NCBI RefSeq assembly: GCF_024609265.1
Contig: NZ_JANHMP010000001.1
Coordinates: 558,001 to 622,000 of the forward strand
DNA: 64,000 bases
Reading direction: 5' to 3'
Source: Geothrix campi
Lineage (GTDB): Bacteria > Acidobacteriota > Holophagae > Holophagales > Holophagaceae
Within the stretch, counting starts at the first letter, position 1, and each line of letters starts with the position of its first letter. The notes under the pieces are model-generated. The model was given only the letters and a program-made list of their open reading frames with translations, ran no database searches and was not told the DNA's origin. The position numbers and the translations under genes are program-made. Positions 7,443-16,317 of the stretch are shown here, one piece after another.

Positions 7443-8552
7443 TCAGGACTGGCCCAGCACGCGCCGGTAGAGCGCTTCGTACTGATCCACGATGGGCCCT
7501 TCCGCGAAGGTGCCCAGGGCCCGCTCGCGGGCCGCGTTCCCCATGGTGCGCCGAAGGCCCTCGTCGCTGAGGAGCCTCACGGCGTCCGCGGCCATGGCGT
7601 CCACGTCGCCCACAGGCTCGAGGAAGCCATCCACACCGTGGCGCACCACCTCCGGCAGACCGCCCACGCGGCTGGCGATGACTGGCACGCGGTGGCCCAT
7701 GGCCTCCAGGGCGGCCAGGCCGAAGCTTTCGGTGGCACTGGGGAGCAGGAAGAGGTCCGAGCAGGCCAGCACCGTGCCGATGTCCAGCTGCTTGCCCGTG
7801 AAGCGGACCTCCGAGGCGAAGCCCCGGTCCCGGCAGTAGGCTTCGGCCTCCACCCGATCCGGCCCATCACCCACCATGACCAGGCGGGCCGGGACTTTCT
7901 TGTGGACGAGCTCGAACACTTTCAATACGTCCATGACGCGCTTCACGGGCCGGAAATTGGAGATATGGGTCAGCACCGAGGTGGCCTTGGGCGCCAACCA
8001 GGCACGGCAGTCCGGGCGTTCCTGGCCCGGTGGTTCGACGAAGTTCCCGATGACGTCGATCTCCCGATCCACTCCGAACGTGCGGTAGGTCTCGTCCCGC
8101 AGATACTCTGAAACAGCGGTCACACCGTCGCTTTCCCGGATGGCCATCTTCACCATGGGCAGGTAGCTGGGGTCGCTGCCCACCACCGTGATGTCCGTGC
8201 CATGCAGAGTCGTCACGACTTTCAGGCCCGGGATGGCCATGCGGGCCAGCAGGGCGGCCATGGCGTGGGGGATGGCGTAGTGCGCGTGGATGATCTCCAG
8301 ACCATAGTGCTCGGCCACGTCCGCCATCTTGGAGCCCAGGGCGATGGAATAGGGGGCATCCTCGAACAGCGGATAGGTCGTGGCCCGGACTTCATGGAAG
8401 TTGATGCGGTCCTCGAAGCCCAGCAGGCGCGGCGGGACACTGGGGCTGAGGATATGCACCTCGTGGCCCCGGGCGGCCAGAGCCTTGCCCACCTCGGTGG
8501 CCACGACGCCCGAACCGCCGAATGTGCTGTAGCAGGAGATGCCGATGCGCAT
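7443..8552 (-). CDS. bshA: N-acetyl-alpha-D-glucosaminyl L-malate synthase BshA
   Basis: 369 aa GT4 glycosyltransferase, assigned to the first step of bacillithiol synthesis (UDP-GlcNAc plus L-malate). The N-terminus '[18 protein letters not shown]' and the following '[15 protein letters not shown]' and '[14 protein letters not shown]' are characteristic of BshA rather than generic GT4 enzymes. The C-terminal donor-binding part has '[18 protein letters not shown]' with the expected E-x7-E pair. Length matches (about 375 aa). BshB and BshC are not in the window. Transcribed divergently from yggT across 50 bp. A related GT4 enzyme with another acceptor remains possible. Confidence 0.87.
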   Translation of the reverse strand: MRIGISCYSTFGGSGVVATEVGKALAARGHEVHILSPSVPPRLLGFEDRINFHEVRATTYPLFEDAPYSIALGSKMADVAEHYGLEIIHAHYAIPHAMAALLARMAIPGLKVVTTLHGTDITVVGSDPSYLPMVKMAIRESDGVTAVSEYLRDETYRTFGVDREIDVIGNFVEPPGQERPDCRAWLAPKATSVLTHISNFRPVKRVMDVLKVFELVHKKVPARLVMVGDGPDRVEAEAYCRDRGFASEVRFTGKQLDIGTVLACSDLFLLPSATESFGLAALEAMGHRVPVIASRVGGLPEVVRHGVDGFLEPVGDVDAMAADAVRLLSDEGLRRTMGNAARERALGTFAEGPIVDQYEALYRRVLGQS

Positions 8553-8602
8553 GGAAGATCCTCACTCCCAGCTATCATGATCAGGTTCCCGGGATCCTGC
8601 CC

Positions 8603-8860
8603 ATGCCCCTTCTCTTCGCCATCGCCTATTACGCACTGGACGTGATGATCTACCTCCTCCTGGCGGTGGCCATCCTGTCCTGGTTCCCCATTGATCCCCG
8701 GAACCGTTGGATCCGCCTGCTCCATACGATCACGGACCCGATCCTCCACCCCATCCGGGCGCTGGTGCCCTCCATCGGCGGGTTCAGTTTCGACATCCTG
8801 ATCGCGGTGATCCTGCTGGGCATCATCCAGCGCGTCTTCCTGCGGGCCCTGGTCTCATGA
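8603..8860 (+). CDS. YggT family membrane protein
   Basis: 85 aa with two hydrophobic helices separated by a conserved polar stretch: 'YLLLAVAILSWFPIDPRN' then 'LHTITDPILHPIRALVPS'. The D-P-R-N and T-D-P-x-L-x-P-x-R signatures define YggT (YlmG/CCB3) proteins, which are linked to cell division and osmotic responses. The ATG at 8603 gives the family-typical length. It lies 8 bp upstream of a DivIVA gene; YggT-DivIVA pairing is common in bacterial division clusters and supports co-expression. Confidence 0.85.
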   Translation: MPLLFAIAYYALDVMIYLLLAVAILSWFPIDPRNRWIRLLHTITDPILHPIRALVPSIGGFSFDILIAVILLGIIQRVFLRALVS

Positions 8861-8868
8861 GGTGAACC

Positions 8869-9420
8869 ATGAAATACACGCCCCTCGACATCCAGCGCCG
8901 TGAATTCGAAAAAGCCTTCCGCGGCATCGAGGAATCCGAGGTCCGGACCTTCCTCCATGAGGTGGCCGCCGAATGGGAGGAGCTCCTGGCCGAGAACCAG
9001 AAGCTGAAGGAGGAGATTCTCGACAGCCGGGAACGCCTCCGCCAGTACCAGGACCAGGACCGCATCTTCCGCGAGACCCTGCTCCAGGCCCAGCGCACTC
9101 GCGAGGATGTGCTGGACGGCGCCAATCGCGAGAAGGAGTTGACCTTACGCGAGGCCCAGTTCAAGGCCGACGAGCTCATCCGCGAGGCCCAGCAGCATGT
9201 GGTGGAGCTGGAGGTCCAGATCCGCAACCTGAAGATGGAGCGCACCCGGTTCGTGCGGGACCTGGAATCCCTCATGGAGCGCACTCGCCGCCACATCCAG
9301 GATGAGGCGCCCGACATCTACCTGGCGCCGCCGCCGACCCTCAATCTGGAAGGCCTGGACCTCAGTTCGCTCGACGAGCCGGCCATCCCTCCCATCCGCC
9401 GCCCGAAGGCCAGCAGCTAG
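8869..9420 (+). CDS. DivIVA domain-containing protein
   Basis: 183 aa, largely coiled coil. The N-terminal 55 residues form the DivIVA membrane-targeting motif ('YTPLDIQRREFEKAFRGI', then 'EVRTFLHEVAAEWEELL'). A long Glu/Arg/Gln-rich heptad region follows to about residue 145, then a Pro-rich tail ending 'PPIRRPKASS'. Such proteins sense negative membrane curvature and scaffold division or polar growth. Organisms with outer-membrane genes also carry them in Acidobacteriota and Deltaproteobacteria-like lineages. Function here is inferred from the domain and from the adjacent yggT. Confidence 0.87.
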   Translation: MKYTPLDIQRREFEKAFRGIEESEVRTFLHEVAAEWEELLAENQKLKEEILDSRERLRQYQDQDRIFRETLLQAQRTREDVLDGANREKELTLREAQFKADELIREAQQHVVELEVQIRNLKMERTRFVRDLESLMERTRRHIQDEAPDIYLAPPPTLNLEGLDLSSLDEPAIPPIRRPKASS

Positions 9421-9495
9421 CTGGCGGCCACCAGTCGCAGGACATCAGCCGAGGGCTGCTGGTCGTCAGCCGATGGCCAAATCATTGGAGTTCCC

Positions 9496-10668
9496 ATGTC
9501 CCAAGCCGTCATCCTCAAAGCGCTCCGCAGCCCCATCGGCAAGTTTCAGGGGGGCCTGGCGCCTCTGGCGGCGCCGGATCTGGCCGCCCAGGTGGTGCGG
9601 GCTCTCCTGGCGACCATGCCGGGCGTGACCCCGACCGAGGCCATCTTCGGCAATGTCGTGAGCGCCGGCGTGGGCCAGGCGCCAGCTCGGCAGGCGGCCC
9701 TGCGGGGCGGTCTGCCCGCCAGCATCTCGGCTCTCACCATCAACAAGGTCTGCGGTAGCGGCCTCAAGGCCATCCAGCTCGCCGCCAACGCCGTGCGCCT
9801 GGGCGACCACGAGGTGGTGCTGGCCGGCGGCATGGAGTCCATGTCCAACGCCCCCTACCTCATGCCCAAGCTCCGGACCGGGGCCCGCATGGGCCACACC
9901 GAAGCCAAGGACGCCATGATCCTCGACGGCCTCTGGTGCGCCATGACCGACCAGCACATGGGGTTCACCGGCGAACTGGTGGCCGCCAAGTACGGGGTGG
10001 GTCGCGAGGCCCAGGACGCCTGGGCCGCCGAAAGCCATCGCAAGGCCGTGGCCGCCATGCAGTCCGGCGCCTTCAAGGCTGAGATCGTACCCATCGCCGT
10101 GCCGGGAAGGAAGGGCGAGGTAATGATCGCCGAGGATGAAGGCCCCCGCAGCGATACCACGCCCGAAACCCTGGCGAAGCTCCGGCCCGCGTTCAAGAAA
10201 GATGGCACCGTGACCGCTGGCAACGCCCCCAGCGTGAATGATGGAGCCGCCGCGGCCCTGGTGACGACCGAGAGCTATGCCAAGGCCCACGGCCTGGCCA
10301 TTCAGGGCCGCATCCTCGGCACCGCCACCGCGGGCCTGGAACCCGATTGGGTCCTCATGGCACCCGTCGAGGCCATCCGCAAGCTCCTGGTCAAGGTGGG
10401 CTGGGCCGCCAAGGACGTGGACCTCTGGGAGATCAACGAGGCCTTCGCCGTGCAGCTGGTGGCCACCATGAACGAGCTGAAGCTACCGGCCGACCGCATC
10501 AACGTCCACGGCGGCGCCGTAGCCCTGGGCCACCCCATCGGGGCCTCTGGCGCCCGGGTCATGACCACCCTCCTGCACGCCCTTGAACGCCACGATAAGC
10601 AGCGCGGTATCGCCGCCCTGTGTCTCGGGGGCGGGAATGCCATCGCCATGGCTGTAGAGCGCGCATAG
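9496..10668 (+). CDS. Acetyl-CoA acetyltransferase (thiolase)
   Basis: 390 aa, full-length thiolase II. The nucleophilic Cys86 lies in '[11 protein letters not shown]'. The His of '[12 protein letters not shown]' and the acid/base Cys376 of 'CLGGGNA' complete the active site, and 'NVNDGAAA'-like '[11 protein letters not shown]' is present. It condenses two acetyl-CoA to acetoacetyl-CoA or runs in reverse. No beta-oxidation partners lie next to it, and it follows divIVA by 75 bp. An orphan CoA-transferase A subunit at 61.9 kb could act in the same acetoacetate chemistry, but the two are far apart. Confidence 0.92.
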   Translation: MSQAVILKALRSPIGKFQGGLAPLAAPDLAAQVVRALLATMPGVTPTEAIFGNVVSAGVGQAPARQAALRGGLPASISALTINKVCGSGLKAIQLAANAVRLGDHEVVLAGGMESMSNAPYLMPKLRTGARMGHTEAKDAMILDGLWCAMTDQHMGFTGELVAAKYGVGREAQDAWAAESHRKAVAAMQSGAFKAEIVPIAVPGRKGEVMIAEDEGPRSDTTPETLAKLRPAFKKDGTVTAGNAPSVNDGAAAALVTTESYAKAHGLAIQGRILGTATAGLEPDWVLMAPVEAIRKLLVKVGWAAKDVDLWEINEAFAVQLVATMNELKLPADRINVHGGAVALGHPIGASGARVMTTLLHALERHDKQRGIAALCLGGGNAIAMAVERA

Positions 10669-10714
10669 ACATCTCCAGCATCCGTGGCACAGTCGGTCCA
10701 GCCCAGGTGCCGCC

Positions 10715-12049
10715 ATGCCCATGCCGCCGCCCCGCCCTTCCCTGGCCGACCGCCGTTCGGCGGGCAAAGCCCTGCGGGACGGATTGCAGCGCACCGATCA
10801 GGGGAACTGGAAGCCCATGGGCGACCGGCCGGACCTGGTTTCCAGCCTGAAGGCGGCCAACACCCGACGCCGGCCGGACCTCCTGCCCCTCAAGTGGGGG
10901 CGGATGTCCGCCAGCCCCTTTTCCTTCTTCCGGGGTTCGGCAGCTCTGATGGCCGGGGACATCGCCCCCGGGCCCGTCACCGGCCTGACGGTCCAGCTGT
11001 GTGGAGATGCCCACCTGCTGAACCTGGGGGCGTATGCCGCCCCGGACGGGCACCTGGTCTTCGATCTCAATGATTTCGACGAGTCCATGCCGGGCCCCTG
11101 GGAATGGGACCTGAAGCGCCTGTGCGCCAGTGTCGTGCTGGGCGGGCGGGAGGCAGGCCAGGCCGAGGCGGATTGCAGAGATGCGGTCAAGGCGCTGGGG
11201 CAGACCTATCGCGAAGATATGGCCCGGTTCGCCGAGATGAAGGGACTGGAACTGGTCCGCTTCGAAGTGACCCCCCAGGACGGCAAGGGCGTGCTGAAGG
11301 AGGTGCTGGCCAAGGCCACGCGCGATACCCCCGACAAGCTCATGGCCAAGGCTACGGAGGATGATGGCCATGGCGGCCGACGCTTCCAGCTTCGTCCACC
11401 CCTGGTCCAGCCCCTGCAGTCGGCGGAGCTGGAGGATCTGTTGGGAAGCCTGCCGGACTACCAGGAAACCGTACTGCCCGGGCGGCGTCAGGTGCTCGAT
11501 GGCTATGCCCCCGTGGACGCAGCCTTCAAGGTCCTGGGGACCGGCAGCATCGGGACGACCTGTCTGCTACTGCTCTGCCTGGGCCAGAACCTGGAGGACC
11601 CGCTCTTCCTCAAACTGAAATCCGAGGAACCCTCCGTGTGGGCCCCGTACCTGCCGGAGGCGGAACCGGTCTCCCACCAGGGGCGGAGAGTGGCGCTGGG
11701 CCAGCACCGCATGCAGACCTGGGTCGATCCCTTCCTCGGGTGGACCCGTTTCGGAGGCCGGGATTTCCTGGTGCGGCAGTGGTCAGATCACAAAGCCGCC
11801 ATCGACCTTTCCTCGTTGCAGGGAGCTGCGTTGATCGACTACGCGGCCCTCTGCGGCGGCATCCTGGCCAAGGCCCACGCCCGGACCGGGGATCCGGCCA
11901 TGCTGGACGGCTATCTGGGTGGTGCCGAGAAGATGGACGAAGCCATGGCCGCCTTCGCCAAGGCCTATGCGGATCAGGTCACTCGGGACCATGAGCGTTT
12001 TAAGGCGGCCATCCGAGCCGGGGAACTGGCAGCCATCACAGGTCTCTAA
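10715..12049 (+). CDS. DUF2252 family protein
   Basis: 444 aa. The family core is visible: 'RMSASPFSFFRGSAALMA', then 'LCGDAHLLNLGAYAAPDG' and 'VFDLNDFDESMPGPWEWD'. The GDAHxxN and DFD motifs resemble the catalytic and metal-binding loops of kinase-like (APH-fold) proteins. The C-terminal 'DYAALCGGILAKAHART' is also typical. The biochemical role of DUF2252 is not established. A strong bidirectional terminator follows at once (12051-12086). It lies 46 bp after the thiolase gene, so co-transcription is possible, but nothing in the sequence links their functions. Confidence 0.85.
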   Translation: MPMPPPRPSLADRRSAGKALRDGLQRTDQGNWKPMGDRPDLVSSLKAANTRRRPDLLPLKWGRMSASPFSFFRGSAALMAGDIAPGPVTGLTVQLCGDAHLLNLGAYAAPDGHLVFDLNDFDESMPGPWEWDLKRLCASVVLGGREAGQAEADCRDAVKALGQTYREDMARFAEMKGLELVRFEVTPQDGKGVLKEVLAKATRDTPDKLMAKATEDDGHGGRRFQLRPPLVQPLQSAELEDLLGSLPDYQETVLPGRRQVLDGYAPVDAAFKVLGTGSIGTTCLLLLCLGQNLEDPLFLKLKSEEPSVWAPYLPEAEPVSHQGRRVALGQHRMQTWVDPFLGWTRFGGRDFLVRQWSDHKAAIDLSSLQGAALIDYAALCGGILAKAHARTGDPAMLDGYLGGAEKMDEAMAAFAKAYADQVTRDHERFKAAIRAGELAAITGL

Positions 12050-12050
12050 A

Positions 12051-12086
12051 CAGCAGAAGAGCCCAGCGAACCGGGCTCTTCTGCTG
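12051..12086. terminator. Bidirectional terminator between DUF2252 gene and porin gene
   Basis: A 14-bp perfect stem CAGCAGAAGAGCCC/GGGCTCTTCTGCTG with an 8-nt loop sits 1 bp after the DUF2252 stop and 15 bp from the convergent porin stop. The position serves both genes. Confidence 0.85.
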
Positions 12087-12101
12087 GAGTTGTGGGCGAA
12101 C

Positions 12102-13601
12102 CTAGAAGCTGTAGCGCAGCGAGACGCCCAGGATGTCAATGGTGGCCTTCATGGTGGCGTTGAGGCTGCCTCGGGTGAGGTTGTCGCCCGCGGAGGACAG
12201 GTTGATCTTGCTGTCGCTGATGAACAGGTGGGAGTAGCCAACGTCAATCGCCGTCTTCTTGGACAGGTTGTAGCTCAGGCCGAGGGAGAGCCACTTGCGA
12301 TCGTTGTCGGGGATGCGCGGAGTGCGGTGGTTTTCATCCACGGCCCCCTGGTCGTAGGCCAGGCCGGCGCGGACGGTCCAATCCTGGTCCACCTTCCAGG
12401 TGCCACCCACGGAGTAGAACCACGTGTTCTTCCAGCTCTCATTGGTGACGGAATCTGCCAGGCCCGTATCGAACTTCACACGGAGTTCCTTGAACCGGGA
12501 CCAGGTGCTCTGGGCCACCTCGCCCTGCAGCGAGAAGGCGGGGTTCACCTGCCAATCGAAACCCAGCGAAGCGGTGGCGGGCAGCGCGAGATCGGCCTGG
12601 CCCTTGCCGTTCCGGAGGCCGGCACCCTGCAGGGCCGCCAAGTCGGTGGCCGGCATGGCGGTGGGGAAATTGAAGGTGGCATCGCCCTTGAGCGTCATGG
12701 TCATGGCGGCGGAGTAGGCGCCCCCCAGGCGGAAGTCCTTGCTGGGCTGCCAGGTGAAGCCGGCCTTCCAGCCGTAGCCCCAGCCATCGCCCTTCAGGCC
12801 GGCCGTGCCGTCCCACGCGCCAGGAATGGCGTAGCCGGGGGTACCGAAGGTCGCGTTGGGGCCACTCATGGCAACGGTTGCCACCGGGCTGTTCTGACCA
12901 GGGCCGGGGGCCACGGGAGAAAGGCCGGCGGCGGCCAGTCCGCTGCCCACCTTCAGGGCCAGCGCCGTGCCATAATCCACGCCGTTGGTGAGTTCCGCAT
13001 CAGCCTTGCGGGCGATGAAGGCCACGCCGAAGGAGAACTGGTCGGCCACCCGATAGGCTAGGCTGGGCGTGATGTCGATGGTCTTCAGGTCGGACTTGAG
13101 GCCGTGGTAACGGCCGATCCAGTTGGAGTCGTACTCCGTCGTGAGGCCGAAGGGCACATTCAGGGACAGCCCCAGCTTCAGGTCCTTGTTGACGCTGTAC
13201 ATGATGTTGAATTCAGGCAGGACGGCCGATACCCCGGAGTTTTTGTGGCTGGGGTCGCCCGAAATGGGGATCAGGCTCGTCGTGGTATTGGGAACCACAT
13301 TGAAGCCAAGCGCGGTCAGGGCCGGCGTACGGTTGGCGGTCATGTCCTGGAGCTTCACGTCCAGGCCGACGTAGGTGCCACCGAAAGAGAACTGCCAGCC
13401 ATCGTACTGCGTCATCACCGCCGGGTTGAAGAAGAGTGCGCTGATGTCGGCACCCCCTGCGCTGACGCCGGCGAAGGCGTTGCCCTGGGAACTGGGGCTC
13501 TGCTCGCGGAGCTGGAAACCAGCGGCCTGGGCCATGGGAGCAAAGGCGCCGGCGGCGATGAGGGTCAAGGCCGTGAGGGTGAGACGTGAACGGTGGGTCA
13601 T
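12102..13601 (-). CDS. FadL/OmpP1 family outer membrane transporter
   Basis: 499 aa. A Sec signal peptide of 26 residues ends AQA. The mature N-terminus 'AGFQLREQSPSSQGNAFAG' is the hatch signature of FadL-family channels, which carry long-chain fatty acids or other hydrophobic compounds across the outer membrane. 'DISALFFNPAVMT' is the NPA motif. The rest alternates amphipathic strands and ends in 'LRYSF', a C-terminal aromatic suited to BAM assembly. Substrate cannot be read from sequence. A promoter-like pair lies upstream (13679-13706), and the gene is monocistronic. Confidence 0.92.
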   Translation of the reverse strand: MTHRSRLTLTALTLIAAGAFAPMAQAAGFQLREQSPSSQGNAFAGVSAGGADISALFFNPAVMTQYDGWQFSFGGTYVGLDVKLQDMTANRTPALTALGFNVVPNTTTSLIPISGDPSHKNSGVSAVLPEFNIMYSVNKDLKLGLSLNVPFGLTTEYDSNWIGRYHGLKSDLKTIDITPSLAYRVADQFSFGVAFIARKADAELTNGVDYGTALALKVGSGLAAAGLSPVAPGPGQNSPVATVAMSGPNATFGTPGYAIPGAWDGTAGLKGDGWGYGWKAGFTWQPSKDFRLGGAYSAAMTMTLKGDATFNFPTAMPATDLAALQGAGLRNGKGQADLALPATASLGFDWQVNPAFSLQGEVAQSTWSRFKELRVKFDTGLADSVTNESWKNTWFYSVGGTWKVDQDWTVRAGLAYDQGAVDENHRTPRIPDNDRKWLSLGLSYNLSKKTAIDVGYSHLFISDSKINLSSAGDNLTRGSLNATMKATIDILGVSLRYSF

Positions 13602-13678
13602 GGGCGCATGGCTCCTAATCCCGGAAGTCCCGGGGTGGGTGGCTGTTGCCAGCCGATTCCGAAGGTGGAAGATGGATC

Positions 13679-13706
13679 ACAATACCAAATCGATGCAGAC
13701 CTGCAA
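13679..13706 (-). promoter_or_regulatory. Candidate promoter of the FadL-family gene
   Basis: On the minus strand TTGCAG (13706-13701) and TATTGT (13684-13679) are separated by 16 bp and sit about 78 bp upstream of the ATG. Both hexamers are close to sigma-70 consensus (4 of 6 each). Confidence 0.45.
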
Positions 13707-13740
13707 TCACTCCCGAGAGCCTACCCTAAGGAAAGATCGC

Positions 13741-13752
13741 GACCTATAGGTC
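13741..13752. repeat. 12-bp palindrome downstream of trpA
   Basis: GACCTATAGGTC is a perfect palindrome 4 bp beyond the trpA stop and upstream of the porin promoter. It may be an operator for the porin gene; there is no T-run to make it a terminator. Confidence 0.35.
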
Positions 13753-13756
13753 ACCA

Positions 13757-14500
13757 TCAGAGGAGCGGAGCAAGGCAGGCCGACAGGCTCCTCCCCCCGG
13801 CCAGCTCCCGCACCAGAGCGGATCCAATGACCGGCGTGGCGCCCATGGCCCGCACGGCAGCGAGACTGGCTGCATCGGACAGCCCGAAGCCGACGGCGAG
13901 CGGGCGAGTCGCGAGGATTCCCAACTCCGACATCCGCTTCTGAACCGGCGCCAGATCCGTGCTCTGCCCGGTGCCCGTGACGCCCAGGCGGGCCACCAGG
14001 TAGGCAAAGCGCTGGGCGAAGGGTGCCGAGGGCCCCGGGTCCGGGCGTTCGGCCAGAACCTGCCGGGCCCGCTCCAGCGTGGTGGTGGGTGCCAGCAACG
14101 GCACCATGGGATAGCCCGCGGCCCGCAGATCACGTTCGAAAGCGGGCTCCTCCCCGAAGGGCAGATCGACCACCAGCAGCGCCTTCACGGGCGTGGGGGC
14201 GAGGAGCGTCTTCAACCGCTCCGCTCCAATCTGAAGCAGCGGGTTCAGGTAGGTGAAGAGGATGAGGTCGGGGCTGTCCGTGATTCCCGCCAGAACTTCC
14301 AGGATCCGGACCGGTGTGGCACCGCGGGCGATGGCGCGGTGGGCCGCGGCCTGGAGCACAGGGCCGTCCGCGATGGGATCCGAATGGGGCAGGCCCAGTT
14401 CGATGGCTTCCAGCCCCAGGGCCTTGGCTTCGGCCAGCAACCGCGGCAGCGCCTCCAAGGACGGATCGCCGGCCATGATGAAGGGAAGCAGTGGATTCAT
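13757..14500 (-). CDS. trpA: Tryptophan synthase alpha subunit
   Basis: 247 aa, last gene of the trp operon. It cleaves indole-3-glycerol phosphate to indole and glyceraldehyde 3-phosphate. Catalytic Glu34 (in 'AIELGLPHSDP') and Asp45 (in 'PIADGPVLQ') correspond to Glu49 and Asp60 of the Salmonella enzyme. The ATG at 14500 lies 1 bp after the trpB stop and is preferred over longer openings that run inside trpB. The protein therefore starts 15 residues later than the enterobacterial form, with almost no N-terminal helix. The phosphate loop near the C-terminus ('AVGFGLSDAASLAAV') is intact. Confidence 0.93.
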   Translation of the reverse strand: MNPLLPFIMAGDPSLEALPRLLAEAKALGLEAIELGLPHSDPIADGPVLQAAAHRAIARGATPVRILEVLAGITDSPDLILFTYLNPLLQIGAERLKTLLAPTPVKALLVVDLPFGEEPAFERDLRAAGYPMVPLLAPTTTLERARQVLAERPDPGPSAPFAQRFAYLVARLGVTGTGQSTDLAPVQKRMSELGILATRPLAVGFGLSDAASLAAVRAMGATPVIGSALVRELAGGRSLSACLAPLL

Positions 14501-14501
14501 G

Positions 14502-15686
14502 TCAGATCCCCAGACGCGACTGGTAGGTGGACAGGTCCTTGTCGCCGCGGCCGCTGAGGCCCAGCAGGACTGTGGCAGCGCCATCGGCGGCCAGGGCGGT
14601 CAGGAGGGCCAGCGCATGGCTGCTCTCCAGGGCGGGCAGGATGCCTTCGGTTTCGCAGAGCAGGCGGGCGCCCGCAAGCGCCTCGTCATCGGAAGCGCGG
14701 CGCACGACCACCTTCCCGTCGAGCGCGAGCGCTGCCAGTTCTGGCCCCAGGGCCGGGTAGTCCAGCCCCGCGCTGATGCTGGCGGTCTCGGCCGTGTGTC
14801 CATGTTCATCCTGCAATAGCAAGGTCTTGCAGCCATGCAGCACACCCACGCGCCCGCCCTCGAGGCGCGCAGCGTGCTCGCCGAGGGCCCTCCCGTGACC
14901 ACCGGCCTCGACCGCGACCCGGCGCAGGTCGTCACCCAGGAAGGGCACCAGCAGGCCCAGGCCGTTGCTGCCGCCCCCGGCGCAGGCGATGACGGTATCC
15001 GGCAACCCGCCCGACTGCTCCAGAACCTGGGCGCGGGCCTCTTCACCGATGACGGTCTGGAAGGTCCGCACCATGGTCGGGAAGGGATGCGGCCCCAGGG
15101 CCGAGCCGAGGATGTAGTGGGCCCGGTCGCAGCGGCCAGCCCAGGCTCGCAGGGCCTCGTTGACAGCCTCCTTGAGCGTGCCCTGCCCCGCTGCCACGGG
15201 CTCGACCTTCGCCCCGAAGAGACGCATGCGGGCGACGTTCGGGGCCTGGCGGGCCATGTCCGTGACGCCCATGTAGACGGTGCAGGACAGGCCCAGGCGG
15301 GCGCAGGCTGCGGCGGTGGCCACACCATGCTGTCCGGCGCCAGTCTCCGCAATGATTTCCGTCTTGCCCATGCGCCGGGCCAGCAGGGCCTGGGCGAGGG
15401 CGTTGTTGATCTTGTGGGCGCCGGTGTGGGTCAGGTCCTCCCGCTTGAGGAAGAGGGCCCTGAGCCCCACCTTCGCCGCCAGGCGTGGCGCGGGCGTGAG
15501 GGGCGTAGGGCGACCCACGAAGTGACGCAACTCGGCCTTCAGTTCTGCGAGGAAGGCAGGGGCTGTCCAGGCGGTTCGGAAGGCCGCCTCCAGATCAAGC
15601 AGCGGCTGCATCAAGGTTTCCGGGGCGTAGCAGCCGCCCAGCTGCTGCGAGCCGAACCGCGTGGGAAGCGCGAACGAATCAGTCAT
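14502..15686 (-). CDS. trpB: Tryptophan synthase beta subunit
   Basis: 394 aa. It condenses indole with serine using PLP. Lys92 in 'EDLTHTGAHKINNALAQ' forms the Schiff base, Glu114 in 'IIAETGAGQHG' is catalytic, and 'CAGGGSNGLGL' binds the cofactor phosphate. This is the standard TrpB1 type that pairs with TrpA, not the TrpB2 type. Its start overlaps the end of trpF by 8 bp. Confidence 0.95.
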   Translation of the reverse strand: MTDSFALPTRFGSQQLGGCYAPETLMQPLLDLEAAFRTAWTAPAFLAELKAELRHFVGRPTPLTPAPRLAAKVGLRALFLKREDLTHTGAHKINNALAQALLARRMGKTEIIAETGAGQHGVATAAACARLGLSCTVYMGVTDMARQAPNVARMRLFGAKVEPVAAGQGTLKEAVNEALRAWAGRCDRAHYILGSALGPHPFPTMVRTFQTVIGEEARAQVLEQSGGLPDTVIACAGGGSNGLGLLVPFLGDDLRRVAVEAGGHGRALGEHAARLEGGRVGVLHGCKTLLLQDEHGHTAETASISAGLDYPALGPELAALALDGKVVVRRASDDEALAGARLLCETEGILPALESSHALALLTALAADGAATVLLGLSGRGDKDLSTYQSRLGI

Positions 15687-16317
15687 GGGTTTCCTTTCCT
15701 GCCGAAGCTGCCTGTCTCACGGCCGCCACGAACGCGGCCACCTTGGCCGGATCCTTCACGCCTGGCGCGGTCTCCAGGCGGCTCGCCGCGTCGAAGCCGC
15801 GCAAGTGCGGGCGGATTTCGAGCGGGAGTGCGGCGACCCGGTCCGCCAGATTGGTGCCATCCAGGCCACCCGCGAGCAGGAAGGGCCCCGGAGGTGGGAA
15901 GGCCATGGAATGGCCCTGCCCCGAACCGCCCGCCACGCCGGTCTGGACTGGGCTGGGCTCCCACAGATAGAGGTTCGCAGGCACCGCGGCCTGGCCTGGT
16001 TCATCCGCCCAGGGCAGCAGGATGAAGAGACCGGCTGCCCGCAGCAACGCGATGCCCCGCTCGCGGTCCACCGCCGGCAGGTAGGGCTGCACGCGCTGGA
16101 AACCGTGGCGCTGGGCGGTTTCGAGGACTGCCTCCGCGATGTCAGCCACCATCACCAATACAGCACGACCGGCGAAGGCTTTCGCCACCGACAGATCCGC
16201 GCAGTGCCGCGGGCTGGGCGGATGGGACACGAAGCCCAGCAGATCCGCGCCCTGCCCTGCGGCGAAGGCTGAGTCCGCCGCAGTGGTGAGTCCGCACACC
16301 TTGACCAGCAGGCTCAT
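15679..16317 (-). CDS. trpF: Phosphoribosylanthranilate isomerase
   Basis: 212 aa TIM-barrel enzyme that converts N-(5-phosphoribosyl)anthranilate to the carboxyphenylamino-deoxyribulose phosphate. The N-terminal 'VKVCGLTTAADSAFA' contains the catalytic Cys of the KxCG motif, followed by 'GADLLGFVSHPPSPRH', where the family usually has F-x-x-x-S-x-R. 'FLLAGGLDGTNLADRVA' and 'GFDAASRLETAPGVKD' carry the phosphate site and the acidic residue. Family-typical length. The start overlaps the trpC stop by 4 bp (ATGA). Confidence 0.92.
   Translation of the reverse strand: MSLLVKVCGLTTAADSAFAAGQGADLLGFVSHPPSPRHCADLSVAKAFAGRAVLVMVADIAEAVLETAQRHGFQRVQPYLPAVDRERGIALLRAAGLFILLPWADEPGQAAVPANLYLWEPSPVQTGVAGGSGQGHSMAFPPPGPFLLAGGLDGTNLADRVAALPLEIRPHLRGFDAASRLETAPGVKDPAKVAAFVAAVRQAASAGKETHD

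Noticed and set aside
6195-8111. Long antisense open frame across the propeller gene and bshA
   Set aside because: It is a mirror of high-GC coding sequence, rich in Gly/Pro/Arg/His with no domain pattern, and lies over two well-supported minus-strand genes.
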